A DNA stretch of 64,000 bases, taken from positions 34,543,022-34,607,021 of the forward strand of contig CM033399.1 in assembly GCA_019426215.1 (NCBI GenBank), given 5' to 3'. This stretch comes from Buddleja alternifolia. Taxonomy: Eukaryota; Streptophyta; Magnoliopsida; Lamiales; Scrophulariaceae. Shown here piece after piece: positions 35,147 through 44,502 of this stretch (position 1 is its first letter; every line of letters starts with the position of its first letter). Under the pieces are notes generated by a model that was not told the origin of the DNA, did no database searches, and was given only the letters and a program-made list of their open reading frames with translations. Both the position numbers and the translations under genes were made by a program.

Positions 35147-35595
35147 AAGCTCAAATTGGTAGCTGGAAAATGGTGGAGGATATGACTTGTCTTTTCTGCA
35201 GAACCGGAATTGAGGATCGAGATCACTTGTTTTTTAACTGTCCAGTTACACGGGAAATTATGCATCTTTGCTGGCAGAAAATGGGGATCAAATGCAGGTA
35301 TGAAAAGTGGGATGATTTAGTCAGATGGGGCATGAAAATTTGTCATGGTAAAACAAAGTTGAGTAACAAAAAATGGGCTTTGTTTGCCGCTATTGTATAT
35401 ACCATATGGTGTGAAAGGAATAGCAGATTGTTCAAAAGAGAAAATAGAAAGGTGATAGAAATAGTTGATTATATTTGGCAGGTAGTTCAATATAAGTTTT
35501 GTTGATTAATGTAAATCCCCAGGTATGCCTGGAGTAAGTGTAAAGTTTGTTTTTAATGGAAAAGCTTACGTGTTCCAAAAAAAAAAAAATTGACA
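35147..35595 (+). mobile_element. LINE B, part 3: zf-RVT end, 3' UTR and poly(A)
   Basis: Frame 35170-35505 (111 codons) gives DMTCLFCRTGIEDRDHLFFN, the zinc-binding part of zf-RVT, and IVYTIWCERNSRLFKRE, its end. It joins in frame to part 2 when LINE C is removed. A short 3' UTR ends in poly(A) at about 35577-35589, followed by the second copy of the target duplication (to 35595). Unlike LINEs A and C, this family ends here and has no RNase H domain. Confidence 0.9.
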
Positions 35596-36220
35596 CTAAC
35601 CATCTACCACGGAACTACGAAGACATATAATGGAAGTAGTGGTGTTTCTGTCGGGTTTTTGAATTAGACACATTCCAAACATGATATTCATTTTTCCTTT
35701 TATTGTTTGTTTTTAACATACAACGTGTGTGATCAGATATATACATGAGCCATATTGAGGAATACCATGTCCCCGAGTACCCATATGCATCAATTTATTA
35801 TTAGCAGTATCCGTACATCATAAGTTAATTCTATCTAGCTAAAAACCAAGTTCAAGGACAATTGAGTCTTTTACTGCTAGTATTTTGGATGAAAAGTTGA
35901 TGAATGAAAATATTATAATGTAATCTATTGAATACAAAAATCCATCTTAAAGAGTTATTACTGATTTTCAATATTAATTATTAGTCATTGTATTGAAGTA
36001 AAACAATCAATAAATAAAACTTTTGAACCTGAAGTTCTTACGTCATTGTCGCTCTCTATTGGAGGTTCATATAGTGTATATTAATCATATCGAATAGGTT
36101 TTGGTCCCGTATTAACCTTTTACTGCTATTGGATGAAAAATATTATAATGTACTTTTTGAATATAAAAATTTATTTTAAAGAGATATTACTAATTTTCAC
36201 TATTAATTATTAAGAAAGTG
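35596..36220. repeat. Right half of the small TIR element with an extra copy of its end
   Basis: The terminal sequence occurs twice in direct order: about 35880-35995 and 36113-36220 (shared AATATTATAATGTA, AAAGAG-TATTACT-ATTTTCA, TATTAATTATTA). The inner copy also matches the deeper part of the left end (GGATGAAAAGTTGA). No coding content. Confidence 0.65.
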
Positions 36221-36222
36221 TA

Positions 36223-36913
36223 AAAAGTCTAATAACTTAAACAAAATCAAAATTCAATTAGGATTTATTCTTGAAAAAATAGATTGCCATATTTTCGTAA
36301 GGTAAGGTATATTGATAATTGTTATTCATTTTTAAGTCAAAATGTTAAAAAACCCGTAATAGGAAGACCTCTTAGCCAATTAAGTCATACATTTATGAAC
36401 CTCAGAAGAAAAAAGATTGATTGTATTTTCGTGAATAAGATTTCTTTCTTGTTTGGATGCTTAAGATAAATGAAAATGACGGCATCATGTAAAAGGTTAG
36501 GATGCAGTGTTAGCAGCCATGTTTAATATTTCAAGAAGTTGGAAGAAGTCCTAGTTTAAGTTCAAATTTTGCATTGTGATTAGTTTTAAGAGAAGGTGTG
36601 GAATAACATTCTAGTATGTATTAAATGTCAATTTAGACTTCAACACGACAATTTTCATACGCCTAAGACATGCCAAAAAATGATGTAATTATCTTTTGGC
36701 TCGAGAGATGTTAATCATTTTTGGGAGAAGCCCTCGTTTGCTTGATCGTCTTTCAAATAAAAAGCCCCACTATATGAGAATAATGGGTAGACGTTGTTAG
36801 ACCTTGAGAGTGGTCCGGCTTATTCGGGCCTTACCATGCTATATCGCCCCAGAAATTGGTATTAAGGGTAAGGGTAAAGCGCTACTAATATCAAATTTAT
36901 AGTGGAAAAGATC
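36223..36913. other. AT-rich intergenic DNA
   Basis: No gene seen; the 61-codon frame at 36284-36469 has no recognisable features. Confidence 0.45.
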
Positions 36914-37119
36914 TTTTTTTTTAATTCAAGAAGAAGGGGGATACCCTACATATCTAGCCGGATAAACTCAGGTTGATAGTTATAATTCTGAGTCATAAAG
37001 ACTCTATCTACCTCCATGAAGGAGGGGAGAGCCACAACTTGTGGCAGTTTGGATTCGAATCCAGGACCTCCCACATAAAGTGGAAGATGGATACCACTAG
37101 ACCAACAGGTCTTTGGTCA
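36914..37119 (-). mobile_element. tRNA-derived SINE, copy 2
   Basis: Same structure as the copy at 16104-16312: A box TGGTCTAGTGG, B box GGATTCGAATCC-type, body with CCACAAGTTGTGGCTCT, tail GTAGGGTATCCCCC and poly(A) (poly(T) at 36914-36922 on the plus strand). The flanks AAGATCTTTTT and AAGACCTCTTTTT look like a diverged target duplication. It is more mutated than copy 1 in the tail (TTTATCCGG for TTTGTCGGG). Confidence 0.9.
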
Positions 37120-37129
37120 AGACCTCTTT

Positions 37130-39037
37130 TTTAAAAAACAAAACAAAACAATATAAATGACAAAACAAAAATATTCAAGGGGGTCGAGTGCTTTTTACCC
37201 TAATTTATAAAATGACATATCTTTCTTCAATGAACTTAATACCCCATAAAAAATTTCAAAAACTAACTAATGGCTTCTTTTTTTTGTGTGAAAAAAAAAT
37301 AAGAAATTAATCATCTTGCTCATCCTTTTAACAAAAATATGTCACCGCCTATTTTATATTATAAAACATTGTGAAATCAAGGAAATTATCATCATGCCTG
37401 CACTTAATTCATAGCCAAAATAAAATTAAAACAATATAAATCAAAATATCACGACCCGTCCAAACCTTCTTTGTCTCTATTATTCCGGGGAAATTCTAGC
37501 CCTCTTCCGGCTCGGCCAAACTCATGTGTATTTTTAGATTAGCTTACCGATTATATGGCAGGTGTAATACACTCTCCTTGTGAAATACACTTGGGTGCGA
37601 AGCCGAGTTTGAGTTAAAATTCTCCATTATTCCGCTAACCCATTTCTCACCGTGCCTCCTTACATTAATTTTCTGGCCCCTTTTCCTTTATTCGACCACT
37701 TCTCGATCATGCAGGCATCATTATATTCCACTTCTTTCGTTCTCTGGAAATGGAATCACATTTCCATCTCTTTATGAAAGTAAATTCTAATAGTACATCA
37801 TAATTATGTTGTTATATCATCGTTTAGAAGATTTGGTTTATTGATTCGTGATTTCGTTGGGTTTAATCATTTTTATATTTTTGAAACATAAGTTATATAT
37901 GGTCAAATTCTAATATTGATTCCTAATATATGTCGTTTCTAGGAAATGAAAAAAGAAACTTAGTAAAGAAAATATAACTAATCATACATAAAATAGGAAG
38001 CCATAATCAAATTGTAAATTGACTTTTAGCACGGGATTTTTCCTATCTAATTTGCTTAACTAGGAACGGGTTGTTTTGGACGTCTCTTTTAAACCTACTA
38101 CAAATTACTTTTATTCAGAACAACGAACAACATCATAGAAGGATAAAATTAGATGACGGTATAAACAAAAAATCTAATTTTTTTTGTTAGTAATTTTCAA
38201 AACTCTATGTTGTGGTAACTATATTTCTTTCATACATACATACATACATACTTTAATTACTCGACGCGGGGGGTCCTGTTGTTGCGTTCGTTTTTGTATG
38301 ATTTAGGCAAAAATGTTTCATAGGGCACTTTGTTGTTGGAATTTATTATGAGATAACTAAGAATATTTCATCAGATGTTCCTGAATGATTCCATTATAAA
38401 AAATAAAAAAATAAAAAAAAAAGATGATCCATAAAGTCAGAATCCCAAGATAAATTCTCATCTTTCATTTTCTCTTTTCATCTAATTTTGGACCTTACTT
38501 CCTTATTCTCTTAAAATAGAACATAATATATGCGCACCAGATTAAATGTTCAATCTATTTGTTTGTTGACTGGTCAATTTGACTAATTTATACTAAATTG
38601 ATAACAAACAATTTCATAATAATTTCGTATATATAATTACAAAAAGAACTAACATTTCTACAACATCAAATTTTGTAAGATTAGAATTACCAAGGAGTTA
38701 GTATACTAAATTGGTCAAATATCGAAAATTGACTTAATTTTCCTTACCTTCTCTTCTCCTTGATTTCAGTAAATTGGTTGTGTGCCCCCAAATTAGTGGG
38801 ATATTGAAAACAAAATTGAAAAGATTTATTTTAGTGAAAGATTACAAAACCATATATTCTTTAATGCAACGATACTGAAAATTAAAAGCAGCTTAAGAGA
38901 AAGAGAATCAAGTTTAGACCCAAATACTTCTATGTTTTTTAACCCAACTGAACATAGCTCATTACAAAGACAATAAAAGGGGATTATAATACTCTCCCAC
39001 TTTTATGCCCCTAAATACTTCTATGTTAAAATGTACT
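37130..39037. other. AT-rich intergenic DNA
   Basis: No gene seen. About 37578-37627 (TGTGAAATACACTTGGGTG and following) resembles 6074-6122. A (CATA)n run lies at 38230-38250. Confidence 0.45.
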
Positions 39038-39095
39038 AAGCATTTGTTTTTTTTAATTCTAGACGAAAAGGATACTCTGACCCGACAAATTCGGA
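39038..39095 (-). mobile_element. SINE tail relic
   Basis: TTTTTTTTAATTCTAGACGA...GATACTCTGACCCGACAAATTCGG is the plus-strand view of the SINE tail (poly(A), GGGTATCC-like, TTTGTCGGGT). Only the tail is left, right against the first recognisable ARA1 exon, so the insertion is truncated or eroded. Confidence 0.6.
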
Positions 39096-39111
39096 CCATC
39101 ATGCTGATTGC

Positions 39112-39353
39112 TGGGATTTCATCTATGCTGAATACGTAATGGCTGCTGGCCATAATCACCGGACCATAGTTTGGCAGGTACTTCGCGAAATCTGTTAATG
39201 ATCATTTCCACACGTGCTTATTTTAATTAATACTGATCCTGAACATACAGTTCTAGGTATCTCCAAATCATTCTCCATTTAGATGTATTCTTTGAGTGAA
39301 TACGTGAATGTGGCTGTAATATGCTACTGTGTACCAATATTTACATGGCAATG

Positions 39354-39390
<37 letters not shown>

Positions 39391-40952
39391 AATATAGCTA
39401 ACAGTTTTTTTTTGAAGCAAAGATACAAAGTGTCTAAGCCTGATATTTTGCCTGCTTTACGGTTGGGGATACCATAACAATCTGAGACTTTCGAAAGCTA
39501 TTTCATAAGGCGTAGTACTTCTAATGATTAGATTCTTTTCTTTAGTTAATCACCTTTCTCTGTGTATTGGATCTCTGGGAATTTTTTTAATATTCTTCAC
39601 TGTTCCTTTCATATTGTTCGGAAAGTATTACGACTACTTCATCCGAATGTTGTATTGGTTGATGTAGATCGCTGAGGATTATTCGCATCGTGAATTCCTT
39701 ATCCGCCTCCCAGGATACCGCCCAAGTATGTTAACAAGAGCACATATTAGTCCAAAAATCATTTTGTTTCTCTGGCTCTTGCCTTAACTATTAAATCATT
39801 GCTGATTTTATTTTTTTTTTCACTTGTTATTGCTTACATATTGATGCTGAAAACTACAGTGCCCGCATTTCGTGATGCAATAGATGTGCCTTTGGTTGTG
39901 AGGAGGTTGCACAAGTCACGCGAGGAGGTATTGGAAAGAAATTCATCTGGTATTAGAATTATTCGTAGATGCACCACTTTCAATTTTACCATATATTTTC
40001 TTTATAACGTTGCAGGTGAGGAAAGAACTTGGAATTAAGGAGGATGTAAAGATTGTTATTCTCAATTTTGGTGGACAGGTAGAACTGTCACTCTCTGAAA
40101 ATTCTTTTAGGCAGGGGGTATACACTAATCGAGCTTGACCAAGTTGTTAGGCGTGAGCAAAAAATATCAAGATCAAGCTCGAGTTCGAAATAAAAAATTT
40201 ACATATTATCAAATATGTATTATATATTATTACATATATCATGATAAATTTTCAATATATCAGTATCTTATATATATGTGTATATATATTATAATATAGT
40301 ATTATATATATTATCAAATATACTATTATATATATAAATACATAAGAAAATAAAATATTTTTATACACATGCTCGTGAGCCCGTGAACAGGTATGATTAG
40401 GCTCGAGCACGACTCGTAAAAAAGCTCGAAAAAAATTGAGCTCGAATAGACTCGATCCTCACTGCTATTTTTAGGTGGATTAAGATTTAAGATAGGATCT
40501 TGTGTTAGTTAATTTATGTTTTTTTCCTCTGTTTCTTTCTCTTCTTTGCTTTATATTGCTCTCCTTTCAATGTTTGTTTCCCTCGTGCATTAACTATAAC
40601 TCCGTGCAACAAAATAAAATGGTCATCATTTGCAGCCAGCAGGTTGGAGTTTAAAGGAAGAGTAACTGCCTCATGGTTGGCTTTGTCTGGTATCTTCTTC
40701 AGACTATCTCCACGCATTTCACTGCTCTTGTGATTTACCTAGAGTTCCAACTTCCAATATCGAGGGTTAAATACGCTGTTTTGTTTCTTAATTCAGGTTT
40801 GTGGCGCTTCCGATAGTATGGATCTTCCTCCAAATTTCGTAAAGCTAGCAAAAGATACATACACTCCAAATGTGTCTGGACGCTGGAGACCATACCTTGA
40901 GCGTGCAGTTAGTTTAAAACCGTGCTATGAGTGTGGCATGAACGGTCGTGAG
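39112..40952 (+). pseudogene. ARA1: L-arabinokinase pseudogene (N-terminal region, introns kept)
   Basis: Six exons with normal splice sites can be read: 39112-39177 (WDFIYAEYVMAAG), 39668-39725 (IAEDYSHREFLIRLPGY), 39860-39927 (PAFRDAIDVPLVVRRLHKSR), 40016-40078 (RKELGIKEDVKIVILNFGGQ), 40636-40689 and 40797-40952 (DLPPNFVKLAKD, then YLERAVSLKPCYE). This matches the N-terminal glycosyltransferase-like half of plant L-arabinokinase, the cytosolic GHMP kinase that phosphorylates L-arabinose for salvage to UDP-arabinose. A TAA at 40663-40665 breaks the fifth exon, about 66 residues known from the family are missing in the sixth (after PNVSG), and everything after 40952, including the kinase half, is absent. 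It is an unprocessed, truncated gene copy, not a retrocopy. LINE D lies in the next intron. Confidence 0.85.
40110..40470. repeat. MITE-like repeat in an ARA1 pseudogene intron
   Basis: GAGCTTGACC and GAGCTCGAA-type words at both ends flank an AT-rich ATATTAT centre. The ends are in opposite orientation (CGAGCTTGA at left, TCGAATAGACTCGATC at right). It resembles the outer parts of 6696-7440. No clear target duplication. Confidence 0.4.
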
Positions 40953-41027
40953 GTATCTACTTATTCTTTTTTTGAACAAAGTAAGCAAATTTCATTAACC
41001 ATCAAAACTTTTACAATCGTATCTTAA

Positions 41028-41639
41028 CTAGAATTTACAAGTAATTGAGTTCCATATCTTTCCTACTACACTATCCACTCTACTCCTATCTCCCAAAAAA
41101 CATCTCCTATTTCTTTCCATCCACACATAATAAACCAAAGCAGCAAAAATAGCCCTTCTTTTGCAACTCATTCTAGACTTTCCTTTACTGATTTTTAAAC
41201 CCCATGCAACTGCATTCCTCCATTCCTCCTTATTACACCTTAGCTGCACTTTGCTCCACACCTGTTGCTGTACTGCTTTTGTGAACTCACATTTGAAAAA
41301 GATATGATCCCTTGATTCCATTTCTCTCAAGCAAAGCTCACAATTCAGATTATCCACCTCCATCCACGCACTAAGTCTATCTTTAGTTTTAAGTCTATTT
41401 AGCATACTCATCCACAGAATTACTCTATGTCGAGCTATAGGGCCTTTACCCCAAACTAGCTTATACCAGTCCACCTCATCAAAGTGTTCCATTTTGTGTT
41501 CATAAGCACTCTTAATACTAAATTTACCTTGTTTCCACTGATTCTGGGTTTGATCCACTGCATCAAGGAATTGGTTACGAATTGCCATTAACCTCTTCCA
41601 AAACCATGAGTCATTCACTTTGCTTTCCACTGTCCACAC
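41028..41639 (-). CDS. LINE D zf-RVT region
   Basis: 203 codons: WFWKRLMAIRNQFLDAV, KFSIKSAYEHKM, WGKGPIARHRVILWMSML, LNCELCLREMESRDHIFFKC (the CxxC and HxxxxC zinc-binding set) and ALVYYVWMERNRRCFLGD. It ends with a normal stop; no RNase H follows, as in LINE B. The 3' UTR of about 60 bases leads to the poly(A). Confidence 0.87.
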   Translation of the reverse strand: MWTVESKVNDSWFWKRLMAIRNQFLDAVDQTQNQWKQGKFSIKSAYEHKMEHFDEVDWYKLVWGKGPIARHRVILWMSMLNRLKTKDRLSAWMEVDNLNCELCLREMESRDHIFFKCEFTKAVQQQVWSKVQLRCNKEEWRNAVAWGLKISKGKSRMSCKRRAIFAALVYYVWMERNRRCFLGDRSRVDSVVGKIWNSITCKF

Positions 41640-42597
41640 TACCCAATTTCAAGTAGTATGCATGCACCCATCTTATCCAAAGTGAATCTGCTTTGGTGGC
41701 TATATTCCAGATATGTTTAAATATTGCTACCATGTTCCATTGTGTCAGAGAAATGATCCCCAATCCCCCTTCCTTTTGAGGAGTACACACTTGCTGCCAC
41801 TTCACAGATGCCTGACACCTTCCAGTTGCTGTCCCTTTCCACAGATACCTTCTACACAATCTTTCAATCTCATTGACCACTGTTATTGGCATGGGGAAAA
41901 TTTGACTCCAGTACATCTGGATGCCAAACAGTACGGCTCTAATCAAAAGAATCCGGCCTACAAAAGAGAGGTACTTTGCTGTCCAACTTGTGATCCTTTG
42001 TAAAATTTTATCAATCAAAATTTGACAGTTATTAACTGTCAATCTTGACGAAATCAACGGCACACCAAGATATCTCATAGGCATCTGACCCTCCACAAAT
42101 GCAGTCTGCCTTAACAAAAGAGCTTTAGTCTCTTCATCTACCCCTCCACAAATCAATTGGCTCTTATCCAAGTTAGCCCTCAAACCTGAAATATCAGAGA
42201 ATCTGTCAAAACACTCCTTCACTTTCCTCACTGATCCCACATCTCCCTTGCAGAACATCATCAGATCATCTGCAAAACACATGTTGAATAGTCCTACTCT
42301 TCTGCATTTAGGATGAAATCTAAAATCTGGCTCCCTATGCAGTTGTCTCAAACTTCTGGATAAGTAATCCATAGCCAATACAAACAGATATGGAGACATG
42401 GGGTCCCCCTGTCTCAATCCCCTCCTCCCTTCAAAGTTACCAAAAGCACATCCCTGTAGCATGATTGAATACCTCACACTAGTCACACACATCATTATGA
42501 GGTCCACAAACTCTTCAGGCAGCCCATATGCTATCAGAATTTTATTTTGAAAATCCCAGCTCAAAGTGTCATAGGCCTTTCTTATATCTACTTTCAT
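41611..42597 (-). CDS. LINE D reverse transcriptase, catalytic and C-terminal part
   Basis: 328 codons. It begins with the first catalytic aspartate box (KVDIRKAYDT), then RRGLRQGDPMSPYLFVLAMD, the FADD box (CFADDLMMF, about residue 110), and the thumb-like region with MRYLGVPLISSRLTVNNC and FVGRILLIRAVLFG, closing with KEGGLGIISLTQW. The catalytic residues are intact here, in contrast to LINE B. It synthesises cDNA at the nicked target in intact relatives. A frameshift near 41611-41639 separates it from the zf-RVT frame. Confidence 0.88.
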   Translation of the reverse strand: MKVDIRKAYDTLSWDFQNKILIAYGLPEEFVDLIMMCVTSVRYSIMLQGCAFGNFEGRRGLRQGDPMSPYLFVLAMDYLSRSLRQLHREPDFRFHPKCRRVGLFNMCFADDLMMFCKGDVGSVRKVKECFDRFSDISGLRANLDKSQLICGGVDEETKALLLRQTAFVEGQMPMRYLGVPLISSRLTVNNCQILIDKILQRITSWTAKYLSFVGRILLIRAVLFGIQMYWSQIFPMPITVVNEIERLCRRYLWKGTATGRCQASVKWQQVCTPQKEGGLGIISLTQWNMVAIFKHIWNIATKADSLWIRWVHAYYLKLGSVDSGKQSE

Positions 42598-43319
42598 GAC
42601 CTAGACACTCCTTTTCTTTTATACCCTTTCACCAACTCATGACAAAGTACAACATTGTCCACAATAGCCCTTCCTTTTATAAAGGCCCCCTGTGCCTGGT
42701 CGACTAGGATAGGTAATACTTGTTTCAGTCTACTACAAATCAACTTAGACAAAACTTTATATATTACTGTACAGCATGCAATGGGCCTGTAATCATTGGC
42801 AGTCTTTGGCTCTGCAACTTTAGGAATCAAATGGAGTAAAGTATGATTTATCTCTTTCAATATTCTCTTTTTCTCATAGCAATTCTTAACTACAGTTATC
42901 ACCTTCCCTACTATATTCCATGCTTTCTTATAAAAGCATGAAGAAAAGCCATCCAAACCTGGACTCTTCCCATCTGGTATTGAGAACATTGCTTCTTTTA
43001 CCTCTGCCCCAGTGACTGGCCTCATAAGGATTTCCTTTTCTTCCTCATTATGTAATATATACCCCTGTGCCACCACTCCTGGTTCAATTTGGCCTTGAAC
43101 TACACTATCTGTTCCCATGAGATTCTGATAGAATAGGAGAATCTCATCCCTAATTGCCTTTGGATTTGTCAGCACACTACCCCCACTATTCTGTAAACTC
43201 TGTATTCTACCCTGGGCTCTTTTTGCTTTAATTCTGGCAAAGAAATAACTATTACACTCGTCTCCTTTCTGATAAAAGTTAGTCTCCATAGCAATGCATA
43301 TTGTTTCGTAATAAAACAA
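42594..43319 (-). CDS. LINE D reverse transcriptase, N-terminal part
   Basis: 241 codons, opening with TTG rather than ATG, so this is an interior frame and not a true start. It reads ETNFYQKGDECNSYFFARIK, PDGKSPGLDGFSSCFYK, LIPKVAEPKTANDYRPI and QAQGAFIKGRAIVDNV, which are RT regions 0-3. It ends at a frameshift at about 42594-42597, where the next frame (starting KVDIRKAYDTLSW) overlaps by 4 bases. Confidence 0.85.
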   Translation of the reverse strand: MFYYETICIAMETNFYQKGDECNSYFFARIKAKRAQGRIQSLQNSGGSVLTNPKAIRDEILLFYQNLMGTDSVVQGQIEPGVVAQGYILHNEEEKEILMRPVTGAEVKEAMFSIPDGKSPGLDGFSSCFYKKAWNIVGKVITVVKNCYEKKRILKEINHTLLHLIPKVAEPKTANDYRPIACCTVIYKVLSKLICSRLKQVLPILVDQAQGAFIKGRAIVDNVVLCHELVKGYKRKGVSRS

Positions 43320-43334
43320 ATCAGAATGCTAGAT

Positions 43335-43978
43335 GGTGGTTCCAGTCCTTAATTAACGCTCAGTTATTGATTTCGAATGCAAAAAAAAACAAAGAATCGA
43401 ACAACTCAAGTCAAGAAACAATTAACTTATCAAATACTTAAATCTGACAAAAGGGTAATTTATACCTCCATGAGAGCCTTCGATCGTGAGGATTACAAGC
43501 AACTGTAGATACAGCAAATCCCAGCAATTCTTCATAAGTGACCGCTAAATTACACTACCGCTACTCCTAAATTATGCTAAGAGCTACTCTTAAGACAAGA
43601 TCTAATTCCAAGAAAATGAAAATGTAGAGTTTTATGATTCTGATGATTCCTCTTCTTCTCCTTCTTGGCCGCATATATCTTGTCCTTGGGGAACCCACGT
43701 TCCTCTTCCTCGGGAACCGCCTTCAACTGCTTCTTTCAAATTTCTTGTTTTAGAGCGTCTTTCTTGAATGCAGATTATTATCTTTTCGGTTATTTTCGTC
43801 TCCTCCGATTCGATTCTTAGGTTTTTATTAACCCAGCCTATGTTTTTGCCATTTTTTGAATTTAATGGGCCTTGTCTTATCTATTTGTAGACCCAATTTC
43901 TTTTTTTTTCGAGTTTCCCCAGTTTGAGCTATTTGGGCTCTGTAATTTAAAAGCCCAAATTATTTTATAGTGTAAACA
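43335..43978 (-). repeat. Outer LTR of palindrome arm 1
   Basis: In element orientation it starts TGTTTACACTATAAAATAAT directly after a polypurine tract (TAGGGGGGCATT, plus-strand 43979-43990) and runs to about 43335. It is the mirror copy of 59656-60312. The outer boundary is less certain than the inner one. About 100 bases present at the right end (60313-60396) are missing here next to 43328. Confidence 0.75.
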
Positions 43979-44149
43979 AATGCCCCCCTAATATACATGA
44001 ACGTTTCGAGTTCATGTGTATTAAAAGACACATCTTTTGGTTAAAGACAACTTCATATTTTGGCGGGTATGGAAGAACGTGCCTTTCATTAAAAATCACT
44101 TGAGAATTTTCATCTTTTTCACGGATTAGCAAGTCCACCTTTTCGTGAT

Positions 44150-44300
44150 CGGACACTTACCCTATAAAAACACGTCTCTTTACAAGAGGCTCTTCGTATT
44201 TTGGCTGGTAAAAAATGTATGAGGCTCTTCATCTTCCCGGCTGAGTAATAGGTGTGTCTTTTCATGATCGGACACTTAAACCCTATAAATATTTGATCGT
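44150..44300 (+). promoter_or_regulatory. Probable promoter of the arm-1 PMD gene
   Basis: Two tandem copies of a GATCGGACACTTA...CCCTATAAA block place TATA boxes at about 44161 (CCCTATAAAAAC) and 44281 (CCCTATAAATATT). The second is about 220 bp before the ATG at 44503. The mirror copy in arm 2 has kept one good TATA-like site (TTTTTATAGGG region, near 59465 on the opposite strand) and a mutated one. Confidence 0.5.
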
Positions 44301-44502
44301 CTCTTCTGGCGGACTTACCTTGCTTTAATCTTTCCCCCTCTTCTATATCGACTTCTTGATTTTTGTCTTTTACTTTCTTGAAGAACAGTCCCTCTTGTTA
44401 CACTTCTCAAATTCTTCCCCTTCTCAAAACCGTCATCTTCCTAGCCTGATTCGAATTCTTCCCCGTCTCCAAACCGTCATCTTTCTCGCCTGAACTCCTT
44501 CA

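Larger units (their letters stand above)
22915..36220. mobile_element. Small TIR element (about 0.8 kb) expanded to 13 kb by nested insertions
   Basis: The left end CACTTTTTTAATAATTATTA... (22915 to about 23003) is matched in reverse complement by the right end (about 36134-36220), including GAAAATTAGTAATATCTCT and TTCAAAAAGTACATTATAAT. Both ends are flanked by TA (22913-22914 and 36221-36222), fitting a TA target duplication. Removing LINE B and its passengers (23071-35594) leaves about 0.8 kb of non-coding DNA. A third copy of the terminal sequence lies inside at about 35880-35995. Probably a MITE of the Tc1/mariner type; the family is not identified. Confidence 0.65.
40964..43317 (-). mobile_element. 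LINE D, 5'-truncated L1-type LINE in the ARA1 pseudogene
   Basis: Minus-strand element with its tail at the low-coordinate end (poly(T) 40968-40974 on the plus strand). It carries nearly the whole RT and zf-RVT in three frames (described separately) and is the same family as LINE B (shared GLRQGDPMSPY, MRYLGVPL, GGLGIISL). The 5' end is not clean: it runs straight into the left end of the 17-kb palindrome near 43317, and no copy of the left flank (GGTATCTACTTATT) appears on that side, so the 5' end was probably lost in the rearrangement. Confidence 0.9.

Noticed and set aside
40964..43320. A target duplication for LINE D
   Set aside because: The left flank GGTATCTACTTATT has no matching copy near 43320, so I do not claim one.
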